Shown piece after piece: positions 25,728 through 34,075 of a stretch of 64,000 bases of DNA. The notes under the pieces are model-generated. The model had not been told where the DNA came from, did not search any database, and was given only the letters and a program-made list of their open reading frames with translations. The position numbers and the translations under genes were made by a program. This DNA comes from an uncultured Anaeroplasmataceae bacterium (GTDB lineage: Bacteria > Bacillota_I > Bacilli_A > Acholeplasmatales > Anaeroplasmataceae). Positions within the stretch are counted from its first letter, which is position 1. Every line of letters begins with the position of its first letter. The stretch is from the NCBI GenBank assembly GCA_949840955.1, contig CATKXV010000005.1, positions 62,001 through 126,000 on the forward strand, in the 5' to 3' direction.

Positions 25728-26750
25728 ATGAAAGAAATCGTTATACCATTACTGGATTGGTTTAAAAAAAATAAAAGAGATTTAGATTGGAGAAAAAATC
25801 CAACACCCTATACTGTACTCATTAGCGAGGTCATGCTTCAGCAAACTAGAGTGGAAACTGTACGCTCTTATTATAAAAACTTTATAGAGGCTCTTCCGAA
25901 TTTAAAGGCTTTAGCAGAATGTCCAGAGGAAAAGCTGTTAAAGCTATGGGAGGGATTGGGGTATTATTCCAGAGCAAGAAATTTAAAAAAATGTGCCATT
26001 CAAATTATGAATCAATATGATGGTGTTTTCCCAAAGGACTATAGGAAGGCCCTTGAGCTTCCAGGGGTTGGAATGTATACCTGTGGAGCTATATTATCCA
26101 TAGCCTATCATCAAAAATATGCCGCAGTAGATGGAAATGTACTTCGCGTATTAACACGCTATACTGCCTGTTCCTCCAATATCCTATTGGATAAAACCAA
26201 GCAATATTTTAAAAATAAAATAGAGGAAATCCTGCCGGAGGATGCTGGAGGGTTTAATGAAAGCCTTATGGCGCTTGGAGCAACCATCTGTATGCCAAAG
26301 GTTGTTCGCTGCGATATTTGTCCAATTCATAGGAATTGTAAAGCATATCAAACGAATACAATCCAAAGCTTTCCTAATAAAGCCAAGCCCAAGGAAAAAA
26401 GAATATTCGAATACACCTGCTTATTTGTAACAGATGGAAAGCATTATATCCTTTTACCAAAGGAGGATAATGTCTTAAAAGGAATGGCTTCTCCCTTCCT
26501 AGTAGATCGCTTTTTGTCCTCTAATGATGCAGCAGACTTTTTAGAGGAGCATCAATTTTCTGTATTGCATATAGTAAATCTAAACGATAAAAAACACATC
26601 TTCACTCACCAAATTTGGTATATGAAGGGCTATCTTGTTTTTGTAAGGGATCTTCTTTCCTATCCGAAATATACAAAGGAGCAAATCCAAAATCAGATCA
26701 GCATTCCTATCTGCTTTAAAAAATTTATAGATGAAATAAATCTGAATTAA
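25728..26750 (+). CDS. mutY: A/G-specific adenine glycosylase
   Basis: 340 residues. Contains EVMLQQTRVETV with the catalytic Glu, the helix-hairpin-helix LPGVGMYTCGAI, VDGNVLRVLTR with the catalytic Asp, and four cysteines CDICPIHRNC plus an upstream Cys (CMPKVVRC) for the [4Fe-4S] cluster. The C-terminal 110 residues form the NUDIX-like domain that recognises 8-oxoguanine. It removes adenine mispaired with 8-oxoguanine. It is one of the few plus-strand genes here, has a TATAAT box and GAGGGAAG site upstream, and ends at a bidirectional terminator. Confidence 0.95.
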   Translation: MKEIVIPLLDWFKKNKRDLDWRKNPTPYTVLISEVMLQQTRVETVRSYYKNFIEALPNLKALAECPEEKLLKLWEGLGYYSRARNLKKCAIQIMNQYDGVFPKDYRKALELPGVGMYTCGAILSIAYHQKYAAVDGNVLRVLTRYTACSSNILLDKTKQYFKNKIEEILPEDAGGFNESLMALGATICMPKVVRCDICPIHRNCKAYQTNTIQSFPNKAKPKEKRIFEYTCLFVTDGKHYILLPKEDNVLKGMASPFLVDRFLSSNDAADFLEEHQFSVLHIVNLNDKKHIFTHQIWYMKGYLVFVRDLLSYPKYTKEQIQNQISIPICFKKFIDEINLN

Positions 26751-26766
26751 ATTTATATAATCCAAA

Positions 26767-26810
26767 AGAAAAGGGTATCCAGCATAGAAGCATGAAGGAT
26801 ACCCTTTTCT
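26767..26810. terminator. Bidirectional terminator between mutY and a convergent membrane-protein gene
   Basis: A perfect 14-bp stem, AGAAAAGGGTATCC (26767-26780) with GGATACCCTTTTCT (26797-26810), lies between the two convergent stops. It has A and T runs at both ends. Confidence 0.9.
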
Positions 26811-26836
26811 ACTATTCAAATATTTTAAATATATGG

Positions 26837-27223
26837 TTAATAGCCACAGCTCCAAAGAATCATCTTCACAAGAGAGCTTACAAATAAAAACACACAGCAA
26901 AAAGCTAAGAAATAATTATAGTATCTGACTCCCTTAAGTGTAGACTTTCTATTATGGAAAGCTACAAAAAAGAATATGAAACCAGCGAGTAAAATAAGTA
27001 TAGCAATAAAATAAATACCAATTCCTACGACTCCGACAGTGAAAACAGATACCCCATAATAAATTAATAAGCCCTCTCCCTCTAACTCTGTTTCAGGGAT
27101 TGAAGCGGCCACTTGGCTTAATGCTTCCGTTAAATTGATTGGCAGAAGCCTTATCATCCAAACCATAAATGGAACAATAAGAATACTTAAAATAACTGTG
27201 GATATAATCTTTTTTTCCTTCAT
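26837..27223 (-). CDS. Small membrane protein of unknown function
   Basis: 128 residues with three hydrophobic segments, about 8-25, 55-85 and 100-122, and a short loop rich in Glu and Ser between the first two. I do not recognise a family. It has an AGAGGAG ribosome site before its ATG. It sits 24 bases after the last suf gene on the same strand, so it may be read as the tail of the suf operon. Confidence 0.6.
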   Translation of the reverse strand: MKEKKIISTVILSILIVPFMVWMIRLLPINLTEALSQVAASIPETELEGEGLLIYYGVSVFTVGVVGIGIYFIAILILLAGFIFFFVAFHNRKSTLKGVRYYNYFLAFCCVFLFVSSLVKMILWSCGY

Positions 27224-27247
27224 ATAGCTTCTACTCCTCTCTTGTTT

Positions 27248-28651
27248 TTAACCGATGGAATCGGTCATTTCAAGCTGAATTAAACGATTTAACTCAACTG
27301 CATATTCCATAGGTAGTTCCTTTGAGAAGGGCTCAATAAATCCCATAACAATCAATTCTGTAGCCTGAGCCTCTGTTAAGCCTCTACTCATCAAATAAAA
27401 AAGCTGCTCCTCATTTACCTTGGATACGGTTGCCTCATGCTCAATATACATATCGCTGTTTTTCCCTGTATTGGTAGGAATTGTATCCGAGGTGGAGATA
27501 TCATCTAAAATTAACGTGTCACATTCAATATGACTTCTTGCTCCTAAGGCCTTTGGTCCACAGGAGGCAGTGCCACGATAGTTTACCTTTCCCCCACCAC
27601 GACAAATGGATTTGGATATAATGGTAGAGCTTGAATTTGGGCCTAAATGTATCATTTTAGCTCCTGTATCCTGAATTTGATTTTCAGCAGCAAAGGCAAT
27701 GGATACGGTTGTTCCTTTACTGTAATTTCCCTTTAATACACAGGCAGGATACTTCATATTTAAGCCTGCACCTACATTCCCATCAATCCATTCCATATGT
27801 CCCTCATCATCAACTATAGCCCGTTTCGTAACAAGATTGACAATATTATTGGACCAATTCTGAACTGTGGAATATCGGCAATGCGCTCTTTTTCCTACAA
27901 AAATCTCAACCACTGCGGCATGTAAGCTGTCCTTTGAATACTGTGGAGCTGTACATCCCTCTACATAATGTATATCTGCATCATCATCAACAATGATTAA
28001 GGTTCTCTCAAATTGCCCCATACGCTCTGAATTGATTCGGAAATAGGACTGAACTGGTTTTTTTAATTTCACTCCCTTTGGAACATAAATAAAGGAGCCT
28101 CCACTCCAAACAGCTGAATTTAAAGCTGCATATTTATTATCTGTAAACGGGATTAGCTTTCCAAAGTATTCCTTCATCAAATCGGAATGTTCTCTTAAAG
28201 CTGTATCTGTATCGCAGAAAATAACCCCCAGCTCATCTAATTCCTTTAAATTATTATGATATACTACCTCAGATTCAAACTGGGTAGAGGAGCCTGCCAA
28301 ATATTTTGCCTCTGCTTCAGGAATTCCTAGCTTATCAAAGGTATCCTTGATCTCCTCTGGTACATCCTCCCATTTATGCTCTGTTTTTTCTGAAGATTTA
28401 ATATAATAGGTATATTCATTAAAATCAATTCCAGACAAATCAGGCCCCCAGGAGGGATTGGATTGATGGATAAAGGAATCATAGGATTTCAAGCGGAACT
28501 CCTTCATCCATAAAGGCTCATTCTTGGCTTTGGAAATAAATTCAACAACCTCCTTGGATAAGCCCTTACCAGAGGTAAGCACCGTTTTAGCATCTGTGGT
28601 AAAGCCGTATTTATAATCCCCAACAATTTCATCAGCCTTGGTTTTACTCAT
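27248..28651 (-). CDS. sufB: Fe-S cluster assembly scaffold SufB
   Basis: 467 residues, the normal length. The beta-helix core is visible with [30 protein letters not shown] and [20 protein letters not shown]. With SufC and SufD it forms the SufBC2D complex on which [4Fe-4S] clusters are built in the cytoplasm before transfer to apoproteins such as MutY, the YhcC-type radical SAM protein and the SspD-like protein in this window. It overlaps sufU by eight bases, so translation is coupled. It is the last clear suf gene of the operon. Confidence 0.97.
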   Translation of the reverse strand: MSKTKADEIVGDYKYGFTTDAKTVLTSGKGLSKEVVEFISKAKNEPLWMKEFRLKSYDSFIHQSNPSWGPDLSGIDFNEYTYYIKSSEKTEHKWEDVPEEIKDTFDKLGIPEAEAKYLAGSSTQFESEVVYHNNLKELDELGVIFCDTDTALREHSDLMKEYFGKLIPFTDNKYAALNSAVWSGGSFIYVPKGVKLKKPVQSYFRINSERMGQFERTLIIVDDDADIHYVEGCTAPQYSKDSLHAAVVEIFVGKRAHCRYSTVQNWSNNIVNLVTKRAIVDDEGHMEWIDGNVGAGLNMKYPACVLKGNYSKGTTVSIAFAAENQIQDTGAKMIHLGPNSSSTIISKSICRGGGKVNYRGTASCGPKALGARSHIECDTLILDDISTSDTIPTNTGKNSDMYIEHEATVSKVNEEQLFYLMSRGLTEAQATELIVMGFIEPFSKELPMEYAVELNRLIQLEMTDSIG

Positions 28652-29081
28652 GAGTCTCTACCTCCTCAATGCCTTTTTCTACACATTTCCATGCAAGTGT
28701 AGCGCATTTAATTCGAGCAGGAAAATCACGAACCCCCTTGTAGGCAATTGCCTCTTCTAGCTTGTCCTCATCTGGAAGCTCCTCTCCCTTTACCATAGAA
28801 AAAAAGCTTCCAATTAAATCCTTTGCTTCTTCTACGGTTTTTCCAATTAAAAGCTCACTCATTACAGAAGCTGAGGATAGACATATAGAACAGCCTTTGC
28901 CATCCTGTCGTACATCGATAACCTGTCCATTCTGTACGACAATTTCCACACGCAAATCATCGCCACAGCTTGGATTGGTCAAATGCACCATATGATATGG
29001 TGCTGAGTTTTTCAGCCCCTTGTTTTTGGGATTTTTGTAATGGTCCATAATGACCTCCCGATATAAGGTTTTTAAATCCAT
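28644..29081 (-). CDS. sufU: SufU-type sulfur acceptor
   Basis: 145 residues. Cysteines in [16 protein letters not shown] and [10 protein letters not shown] are those of the Gram-positive SufU, which binds zinc and takes persulfide sulfur from SufS. The SufU-type insertion between the second and third cysteine segments distinguishes it from IscU. It lies between sufS (nine-base gap) and sufB (eight-base overlap), the usual Bacillota order. Confidence 0.95.
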   Translation of the reverse strand: MDLKTLYREVIMDHYKNPKNKGLKNSAPYHMVHLTNPSCGDDLRVEIVVQNGQVIDVRQDGKGCSICLSSASVMSELLIGKTVEEAKDLIGSFFSMVKGEELPDEDKLEEAIAYKGVRDFPARIKCATLAWKCVEKGIEEVETHE

Positions 29082-29090
29082 AGTTACCTC

Positions 29091-30299
29091 CTAAAGTGAA
29101 CAAAAAAATTCCTGTGCCTCTTTTACACTCTGAACAAATTTTTCTACATCCTCTAATGTATTATAAAAATAGAAGGAAGCACGTACAGTTCCAACTGTAT
29201 TTAACCACTTTATAATCAATTGGGCACAGTGATGTCCTGCACGTATACAAACATCGTTATTGTCAAAAACGCTAGCAGCATCATGAGGATGGATTCCTTT
29301 AATATTAAAGGAAATAATCCCCGTTTCTGCTGTTTCATTATAAATTTCTATATTAGGGATTTTCTTTAACCCCTCTAAAGCCTTTTGTTTCAAAAAGAAC
29401 TCATAGCGAGCGATTTCTTCTAAACCAATTGCTGATACATATTCAACAGCTCTGCCTAAACCAATCGCTGAAGCAATAATAGGAGTTCCTGTTTCAAACC
29501 GATAGGGTGCATCCTTAAAGGTCATGGAATGTGGATTTACATCATCTGCCATATCCCCACCAAACTCAATAGGTGACATTTTTTCTAAAAGCTTTGTCTT
29601 ACCATAAAGTACTCCAACTCCCGTAGGTCCACAAAGCTTATGACCCGAAAAGGCTAAAAAATCACAATCTAACTTTTTTACATCTACTGGCATATGAGGA
29701 ACTGCCTGAGCAGCATCCACGATTACAATGGCTCCCTTTTTATGAGCAAGGGAAATGATTTCCTCAATCGGTGTAATATATCCCATAACATTAGAAACAT
29801 AGGTTATAGCAACCACCTTGGTTTTATCGGTTAAAACGGATTGAAAGGCCTCTACTGTAATTCTTCCTTCCTTGTTTAAAGGAACATATTTTAATGTAGC
29901 TCCCTTTTCCTTACAGACATGAATCCAAGGCATACAGCTGGAATGATGCTCTAATTCTGTAGTAATTACCTCATCTCCAGGCTGTAATGTATGCATTCCA
30001 TAGCTTGCAGCAACCAAATTAAGCGCTGAGGAAGCTCCTCTTGTAAATACAATTTCCTCAAAGGAAGCATGGATAAAATCAGCAATTTTACCTCTAGCCT
30101 CCTCATAAGCATCTGTTGCTAAATAGCTCAGCTTATACACACCCCTATGAACATTTACACCCAATTCTCTATAATACTGATCAACAGCCTCAATGACGCA
30201 TGTAGGCTTAAGGGTTGATGCAGCATTATCTAAATAAGCAAGCTTAGGATTATTCTTTAGTACAGGAAAATCCTCACGCAGCTTTGCAACATTTAGCAT
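29091..30299 (-). CDS. sufS: Cysteine desulfurase SufS
   Basis: 402 residues. PLP lysine in AFSGHKLCGPTG, substrate segment ELEHHSSCMPW, catalytic Cys in RAGHHCAQ near residue 358. It is a group II desulfurase: it takes sulfur from L-cysteine and passes it to SufU. It is the only cysteine desulfurase in the window, so it might also feed the SspD-like sulfurtransferase, although a dedicated SspA could lie outside. It is four bases from sufD. Confidence 0.97.
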   Translation of the reverse strand: MLNVAKLREDFPVLKNNPKLAYLDNAASTLKPTCVIEAVDQYYRELGVNVHRGVYKLSYLATDAYEEARGKIADFIHASFEEIVFTRGASSALNLVAASYGMHTLQPGDEVITTELEHHSSCMPWIHVCKEKGATLKYVPLNKEGRITVEAFQSVLTDKTKVVAITYVSNVMGYITPIEEIISLAHKKGAIVIVDAAQAVPHMPVDVKKLDCDFLAFSGHKLCGPTGVGVLYGKTKLLEKMSPIEFGGDMADDVNPHSMTFKDAPYRFETGTPIIASAIGLGRAVEYVSAIGLEEIARYEFFLKQKALEGLKKIPNIEIYNETAETGIISFNIKGIHPHDAASVFDNNDVCIRAGHHCAQLIIKWLNTVGTVRASFYFYNTLEDVEKFVQSVKEAQEFFCSL

Positions 30300-30303
30300 G
30301 AAA

Positions 30304-31104
30304 TCACCTCTTCATTATTTGTTCAATCCTTTGATTGATTTCTGTTTTAAGATCCTCTTCTTTAATTTTTTCTATAAAAGGGGAAAGTATACCTTCTAAA
30401 ATCAAAAGAAAAGCCTCCTGCTTCGTTAAGCCTCTACTCATCAAATAAAAGAGACTTTCATCTGACATTTTTCCAATGGATGCTCCATGATTCGCAACGA
30501 CATCATATTCATCAATCAAAAGTATGGGCTTAGAGGTTACACAAGAATGATCATCCATCAGAATCCCTTTAGAAAGCTGAACACATTTGGATTTGGACAT
30601 TCCCTTTGCGATCTGACCTGTTGTATCAAAGGATATTGATCCCCCATGTAAAGCTACACCAAAATTGGATATATTCGAATTCGTATTTTTATGTCTGTGC
30701 TCAATTCTTTGCTTGAATTCACAGGATGTAGTACTCGCTATCGATAGCAATTCTACTGTAGCATTTGCAGCTTCTGCAAGCAGATGAATCCTTAAGTCCT
30801 CTATGCTTTCTTCTAAACAAATTTCAGAAAGATGAACCTCTCCTAAGCAGTCAATGGTTCTTTGTGTGTTTTTAGAATTCAGAATTTGATAGATCAACTG
30901 AGCTCCCTTATTCACTAAAAGAGTAATCCTTTGATTTTGAGTTACATCCAAAAGTCTTGCCGTAACCCCTTCTTCTATGATAATTGTAAGACTATGCTGA
31001 TCTAAAAGAAGATAATCCTCCATAGATTTACTTATGGTAAGCGTATCGTTTTGAAGGCAAAGACCACAGCCTTCCTTTCCTACCAACTGATTAAATAAAA
31101 TCAT
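30304..31104 (-). CDS. sufD: Fe-S cluster assembly protein SufD (short form)
   Basis: 266 residues, clearly shorter than the roughly 420 of B. subtilis SufD. It retains the C-terminal core: QLSKGILMDDHSCVTSKPILLIDEYDVVANHGASIGK and [14 protein letters not shown]. The N-terminal helical domain and part of the beta-helix are missing. It still should pair with SufB in the SufBC2D scaffold. The start overlaps the sufC stop by four bases. Confidence 0.88.
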   Translation of the reverse strand: MILFNQLVGKEGCGLCLQNDTLTISKSMEDYLLLDQHSLTIIIEEGVTARLLDVTQNQRITLLVNKGAQLIYQILNSKNTQRTIDCLGEVHLSEICLEESIEDLRIHLLAEAANATVELLSIASTTSCEFKQRIEHRHKNTNSNISNFGVALHGGSISFDTTGQIAKGMSKSKCVQLSKGILMDDHSCVTSKPILLIDEYDVVANHGASIGKMSDESLFYLMSRGLTKQEAFLLILEGILSPFIEKIKEEDLKTEINQRIEQIMKR

Positions 31105-31922
31105 TGCTTCGTGCTATTATGAGCACAAGAGCCTAAAAGAACATGGGTCTTTTCTTCATCTTCTTTTTCAATTTCTATGCCTAGCTCTTCTTTTACCCAA
31201 TCATAGCCTTTTTGGTCAATTTTGGCAATTAATTCTTTGCCTCCAGTTAAAACAATTCTTCCATTAATCATTATATGTACAAAATCTGGCTGGATATAGT
31301 CTAATAGCCTTTCATAATGTGTAATTAATAGACAGCCCAAGGTTTCATCAATCATTTTGCTGACATTTTCGCCAACGATACGTAAAGCATCAACATCTAA
31401 CCCTGAATCAATTTCATCTAAAATGGCAAACTTAGGCTTTAGCATTTTCATTTGAAGAATTTCATTTCTTTTTTTCTCTCCACCAGAAAAGCCCTCATTT
31501 AAATAGCGATGCGCTAAATCCTCTGGCATTTTAAGCTCCTCACAGGCCTTTTCGTAATTTCGTATAAAGGAAAATAAAGAGACCTCCTTACCACTACAAG
31601 CCTTCATCGCCGTACGAATAAAGTCACTATTGGTTACACCTGGAACCTCTGCTGGATATTGATAGGCTAAAAATATCCCTTTTCTTGCTCGCTCATCTAC
31701 TGCTAAATTCAAGATACTTTCCTTATCCAGAAGAACATCCCCTGAGGATACCTGATATTTAGGTTGTCCCATAATAATTGAGGATAAGGTAGATTTTCCA
31801 GTTCCATTTGGACCCATAATGGCATGAACCTCTCCTGTTTTTATCGTTAGGTTTACTCCTTTTAGGATTTCCTTGCCATCAATTCCTGCATGTAAATTTT
31901 TTATTTCTAAAATGTTACCCAT
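31101..31922 (-). CDS. sufC: Fe-S assembly ATPase SufC
   Basis: 273 residues from the ATG at 31922, chosen for GGAGTTG at the correct distance; the upstream TTG has no site. Walker A GPNGTGKSTL, a signature reading FSGGEKKRNEILQM, Walker B FAILDEIDSGLDVDAL and the switch His in LLITHYERLL. It is the ATPase of the SufBC2D complex. The C-terminus carries about 20 extra residues with Cys and His. It is the first gene of the suf operon; a TATAAT with TGG in front lies 33 bases upstream. Confidence 0.96.
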   Translation of the reverse strand: MGNILEIKNLHAGIDGKEILKGVNLTIKTGEVHAIMGPNGTGKSTLSSIIMGQPKYQVSSGDVLLDKESILNLAVDERARKGIFLAYQYPAEVPGVTNSDFIRTAMKACSGKEVSLFSFIRNYEKACEELKMPEDLAHRYLNEGFSGGEKKRNEILQMKMLKPKFAILDEIDSGLDVDALRIVGENVSKMIDETLGCLLITHYERLLDYIQPDFVHIMINGRIVLTGGKELIAKIDQKGYDWVKEELGIEIEKEDEEKTHVLLGSCAHNSTKQ

Positions 31923-31954
31923 TGTTTTCAACTCCAATTCTTAAAGCATTATGT

Positions 31955-31960
31955 ATTATA
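31955..31960 (-). promoter_or_regulatory. Extended -10 box of the suf operon
   Basis: On the minus strand TATAAT preceded by TGG lies 33 bases before the sufC start, partly against the end of the gene at 31969. No good -35 is visible. Confidence 0.5.
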
Positions 31961-31968
31961 CCACAAAT

Positions 31969-33396
31969 TTATTCTTTTTTTCCATATTTAGCTAAATTAT
32001 CATGATATATTCTTTGAACTTCCTTAAATAAATTTTCAGGTGTATTTTTAGAGACAATTCTTGTACAATTTTTCTTAATCTCTTCATCTACTGAATCTAA
32101 GGTTACACGATATTTGCTTTGCTTCAATAAATGATTCGAATGATTGGAGGAGGAAAGCCCTACAACCTCTAAGCCCTCCTTCTTACAATACGAATGTAAA
32201 ATATCTAGCTGCTCTATTTTTTTACTATAAATTTTCACATACTTTAGCCCTTCTACCTGATTCGTTTCAAAAACATCATAAACTAATATGGATAGCTTAG
32301 AATTCAGCTCTTCCTTCTTTTTCATTTCAGCAAGCAAATGCCAAACGACCTCTTCTTTTTCTACAATTAAAAAATAAAGGATTTCCTTTTTGGGGGCAGG
32401 ACCAGGAATATAGCTACAAAAGGCAGCATTTTTTTTGCTTTGGGCATAGATTCGTTCCCCATCATTATCTAAGCTTTCATTATAGGTAAACAGTACATCC
32501 TCTTCAATTTGATTTACAAAAGGAGAAATATGATTTTGCTGTAAAACCTGATAAATTTCCTCAGCTGTTATTCTGTCAATGGTCTCTACGGCTAAATATC
32601 GCTGCTGAACTGCATCATACAAGGCCGCTCCAGACATACAAACGACAGGATGTGTTATTTTCACATCCTCTAAAAGAGGCATAAAGGTCGTTGGAGTACG
32701 CGTTGTAAATAAGGTGACATTTGCACCAATACGATTTAAATAATTCATTTTATATTGCATAAAGCCTCTAAAACGATCCCCCTCCTTTAACAGCATACCA
32801 TCAATTCCAACACAGAATAATAGGTTTTTGTTGTTATGTCGGTGAGGCAGGCGAAATAGATTGACACCTAAGGCAATTAAAACACCAACGATGGTAGATA
32901 AAATTCGATTTAATCCAAATTGCCATTGCCAATATCCAACATTGATATTAGGATTTACGGTTACAGAAAGAAAGGTCAATATTGCTACAAAGACAGCTTG
33001 ATGCTGTTTTAAGGAAACTCCTGTAACGACAACCGCAATGGTAAATACTGAAATCAAAAGATAAGGTAAAACAAAATTCAAGCTTTCTAGACTCACTGCC
33101 TGCAAATTAGGCCATTTTCCACCACAAAGCTCATAAAAGGTTATTAAAAGAATCCCAATGCCACCACCAATAATAGAGGCTACACATCGATTCTTTGCTT
33201 GATTTATACTGGCTCCCTTGCTCGCATGAACAGAATATGCTGTAGCAATCCCTGCGAAAAATGGATTATACCAAGAAAAAGCAAAATTGGATGGAACTCC
33301 TGGAATATATTCAAACAATTTTAAAAGAACAAAAAATAACAAGCAGCAAAATACACAGATTGCCGTTTTTATCGTTCTCAAGCCTATTTTCTTCAA
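31969..33396 (-). CDS. Aromatic-acid-exporter-type membrane domain fused to a degenerate HAD domain
   Basis: 475 residues from a TTG at 33396 with GGGGTGATG upstream. Residues 1-185 begin GLRTIKTAICVF and contain about five membrane segments, as in the ArAE_1 (aromatic acid exporter) family. Residues 190-475 resemble Cof-type HAD phosphatases: FCVGIDGML (194-202) sits where DxDGT is expected, with the nucleophile Asp replaced by Gly and Thr by Met; LFTTRT follows as motif II. The C-terminal GDGxND motif is not recognisable. The HAD half is probably a ligand-binding or regulatory domain. No partner gene tells the substrate. It is three genes downstream of leuS on the same strand. Confidence 0.72.
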   Translation of the reverse strand: MKKIGLRTIKTAICVFCCLLFFVLLKLFEYIPGVPSNFAFSWYNPFFAGIATAYSVHASKGASINQAKNRCVASIIGGGIGILLITFYELCGGKWPNLQAVSLESLNFVLPYLLISVFTIAVVVTGVSLKQHQAVFVAILTFLSVTVNPNINVGYWQWQFGLNRILSTIVGVLIALGVNLFRLPHRHNNKNLLFCVGIDGMLLKEGDRFRGFMQYKMNYLNRIGANVTLFTTRTPTTFMPLLEDVKITHPVVCMSGAALYDAVQQRYLAVETIDRITAEEIYQVLQQNHISPFVNQIEEDVLFTYNESLDNDGERIYAQSKKNAAFCSYIPGPAPKKEILYFLIVEKEEVVWHLLAEMKKKEELNSKLSILVYDVFETNQVEGLKYVKIYSKKIEQLDILHSYCKKEGLEVVGLSSSNHSNHLLKQSKYRVTLDSVDEEIKKNCTRIVSKNTPENLFKEVQRIYHDNLAKYGKKE

Positions 33397-33423
33397 GCTT
33401 CATCACCCCTATTCCGCAAACAC

Positions 33424-33445
33424 AGGAAGCGAATTAACGCTTCCT
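33424..33445 (-). terminator. Stem-loop after the HAD phosphatase gene
   Basis: AGGAAGCG and CGCTTCCT (8-bp perfect arms) flank a 6-base loop; GTGTTTG follows on the minus strand, so the T-run is poor. It may be a weak terminator before the transporter-HAD gene. Confidence 0.45.
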
Positions 33446-33456
33446 AATTGCACAAT

Positions 33457-34065
33457 CTATAAATATTTTAAAATATCTTGAATAGAATATACGATAATTT
33501 CTGGTTTAAAATCTACACGCTCAAGATTTGAATTCATAAATATCCCCTGTCTAATCCATATGGTATGCATCCCAAGGAAGGTAGCTGGTGCTATATCATT
33601 ATCCAAACGATCTCCTATCATATAGGCTTCCTCAGGAATACAGTTTGATCTTTTTAGGGCAATCTCAAAAATTCCGAGTTCAGGTTTAGATATGCCCACT
33701 TCTTTTGAACAAATAACAAGCTCAAAATAAGTTCTAATACCATATTTTTTTAATCGTTCTTCTAATCCTAATTCTTGATTTGCAATTATCCCTAAATGAT
33801 ATTTTTTTGAAAGTTTTTCTAAAACAGGTATAACTCCATCATAAAGCTTTTCTAAATGTATCGGCCAATCCATAGGCTTTAAATTGAATTGCTTTAGGAT
33901 TTCTTTATAAGGAGATTTATTTTGACTAACGTAAGCCTCAATTCTTTGTTTTAAGGTTCCTTTTAAAGTATTTGATTGTTTTAATAGGTCTTTAAAACGA
34001 AATATTTCACAGTCTCTTTCATCTATAAGTGTAGATCCTAAATCAAAAAATAACCATTTTATCAT
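33457..34065 (-). CDS. HAD superfamily hydrolase
   Basis: 202 residues. Motif I FDLGSTLID near residues 7-15 (here DxGST rather than DxDGT, so the second Asp is Gly), motif II in ANQE, the lysine SKEVGISKPE and motif IV GDRLDNDIAPA. It has the cap of the YjjG/2-haloacid dehalogenase-like subgroup. Loss of the second motif I aspartate is also found in dehalogenase-type and some phosphatase members, so activity is uncertain. It starts 10 bases after leuS stops, so the two are probably co-transcribed. Confidence 0.8.
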   Translation of the reverse strand: MIKWLFFDLGSTLIDERDCEIFRFKDLLKQSNTLKGTLKQRIEAYVSQNKSPYKEILKQFNLKPMDWPIHLEKLYDGVIPVLEKLSKKYHLGIIANQELGLEERLKKYGIRTYFELVICSKEVGISKPELGIFEIALKRSNCIPEEAYMIGDRLDNDIAPATFLGMHTIWIRQGIFMNSNLERVDFKPEIIVYSIQDILKYL

Positions 34066-34075
34066 AAGAAATCTC

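Noticed and set aside
27248-27275. Hairpin at the end of sufB (ACCGAT/ATCGGT)
   Set aside because: It is followed by A residues rather than T residues on the coding strand, so it is not a standard terminator.
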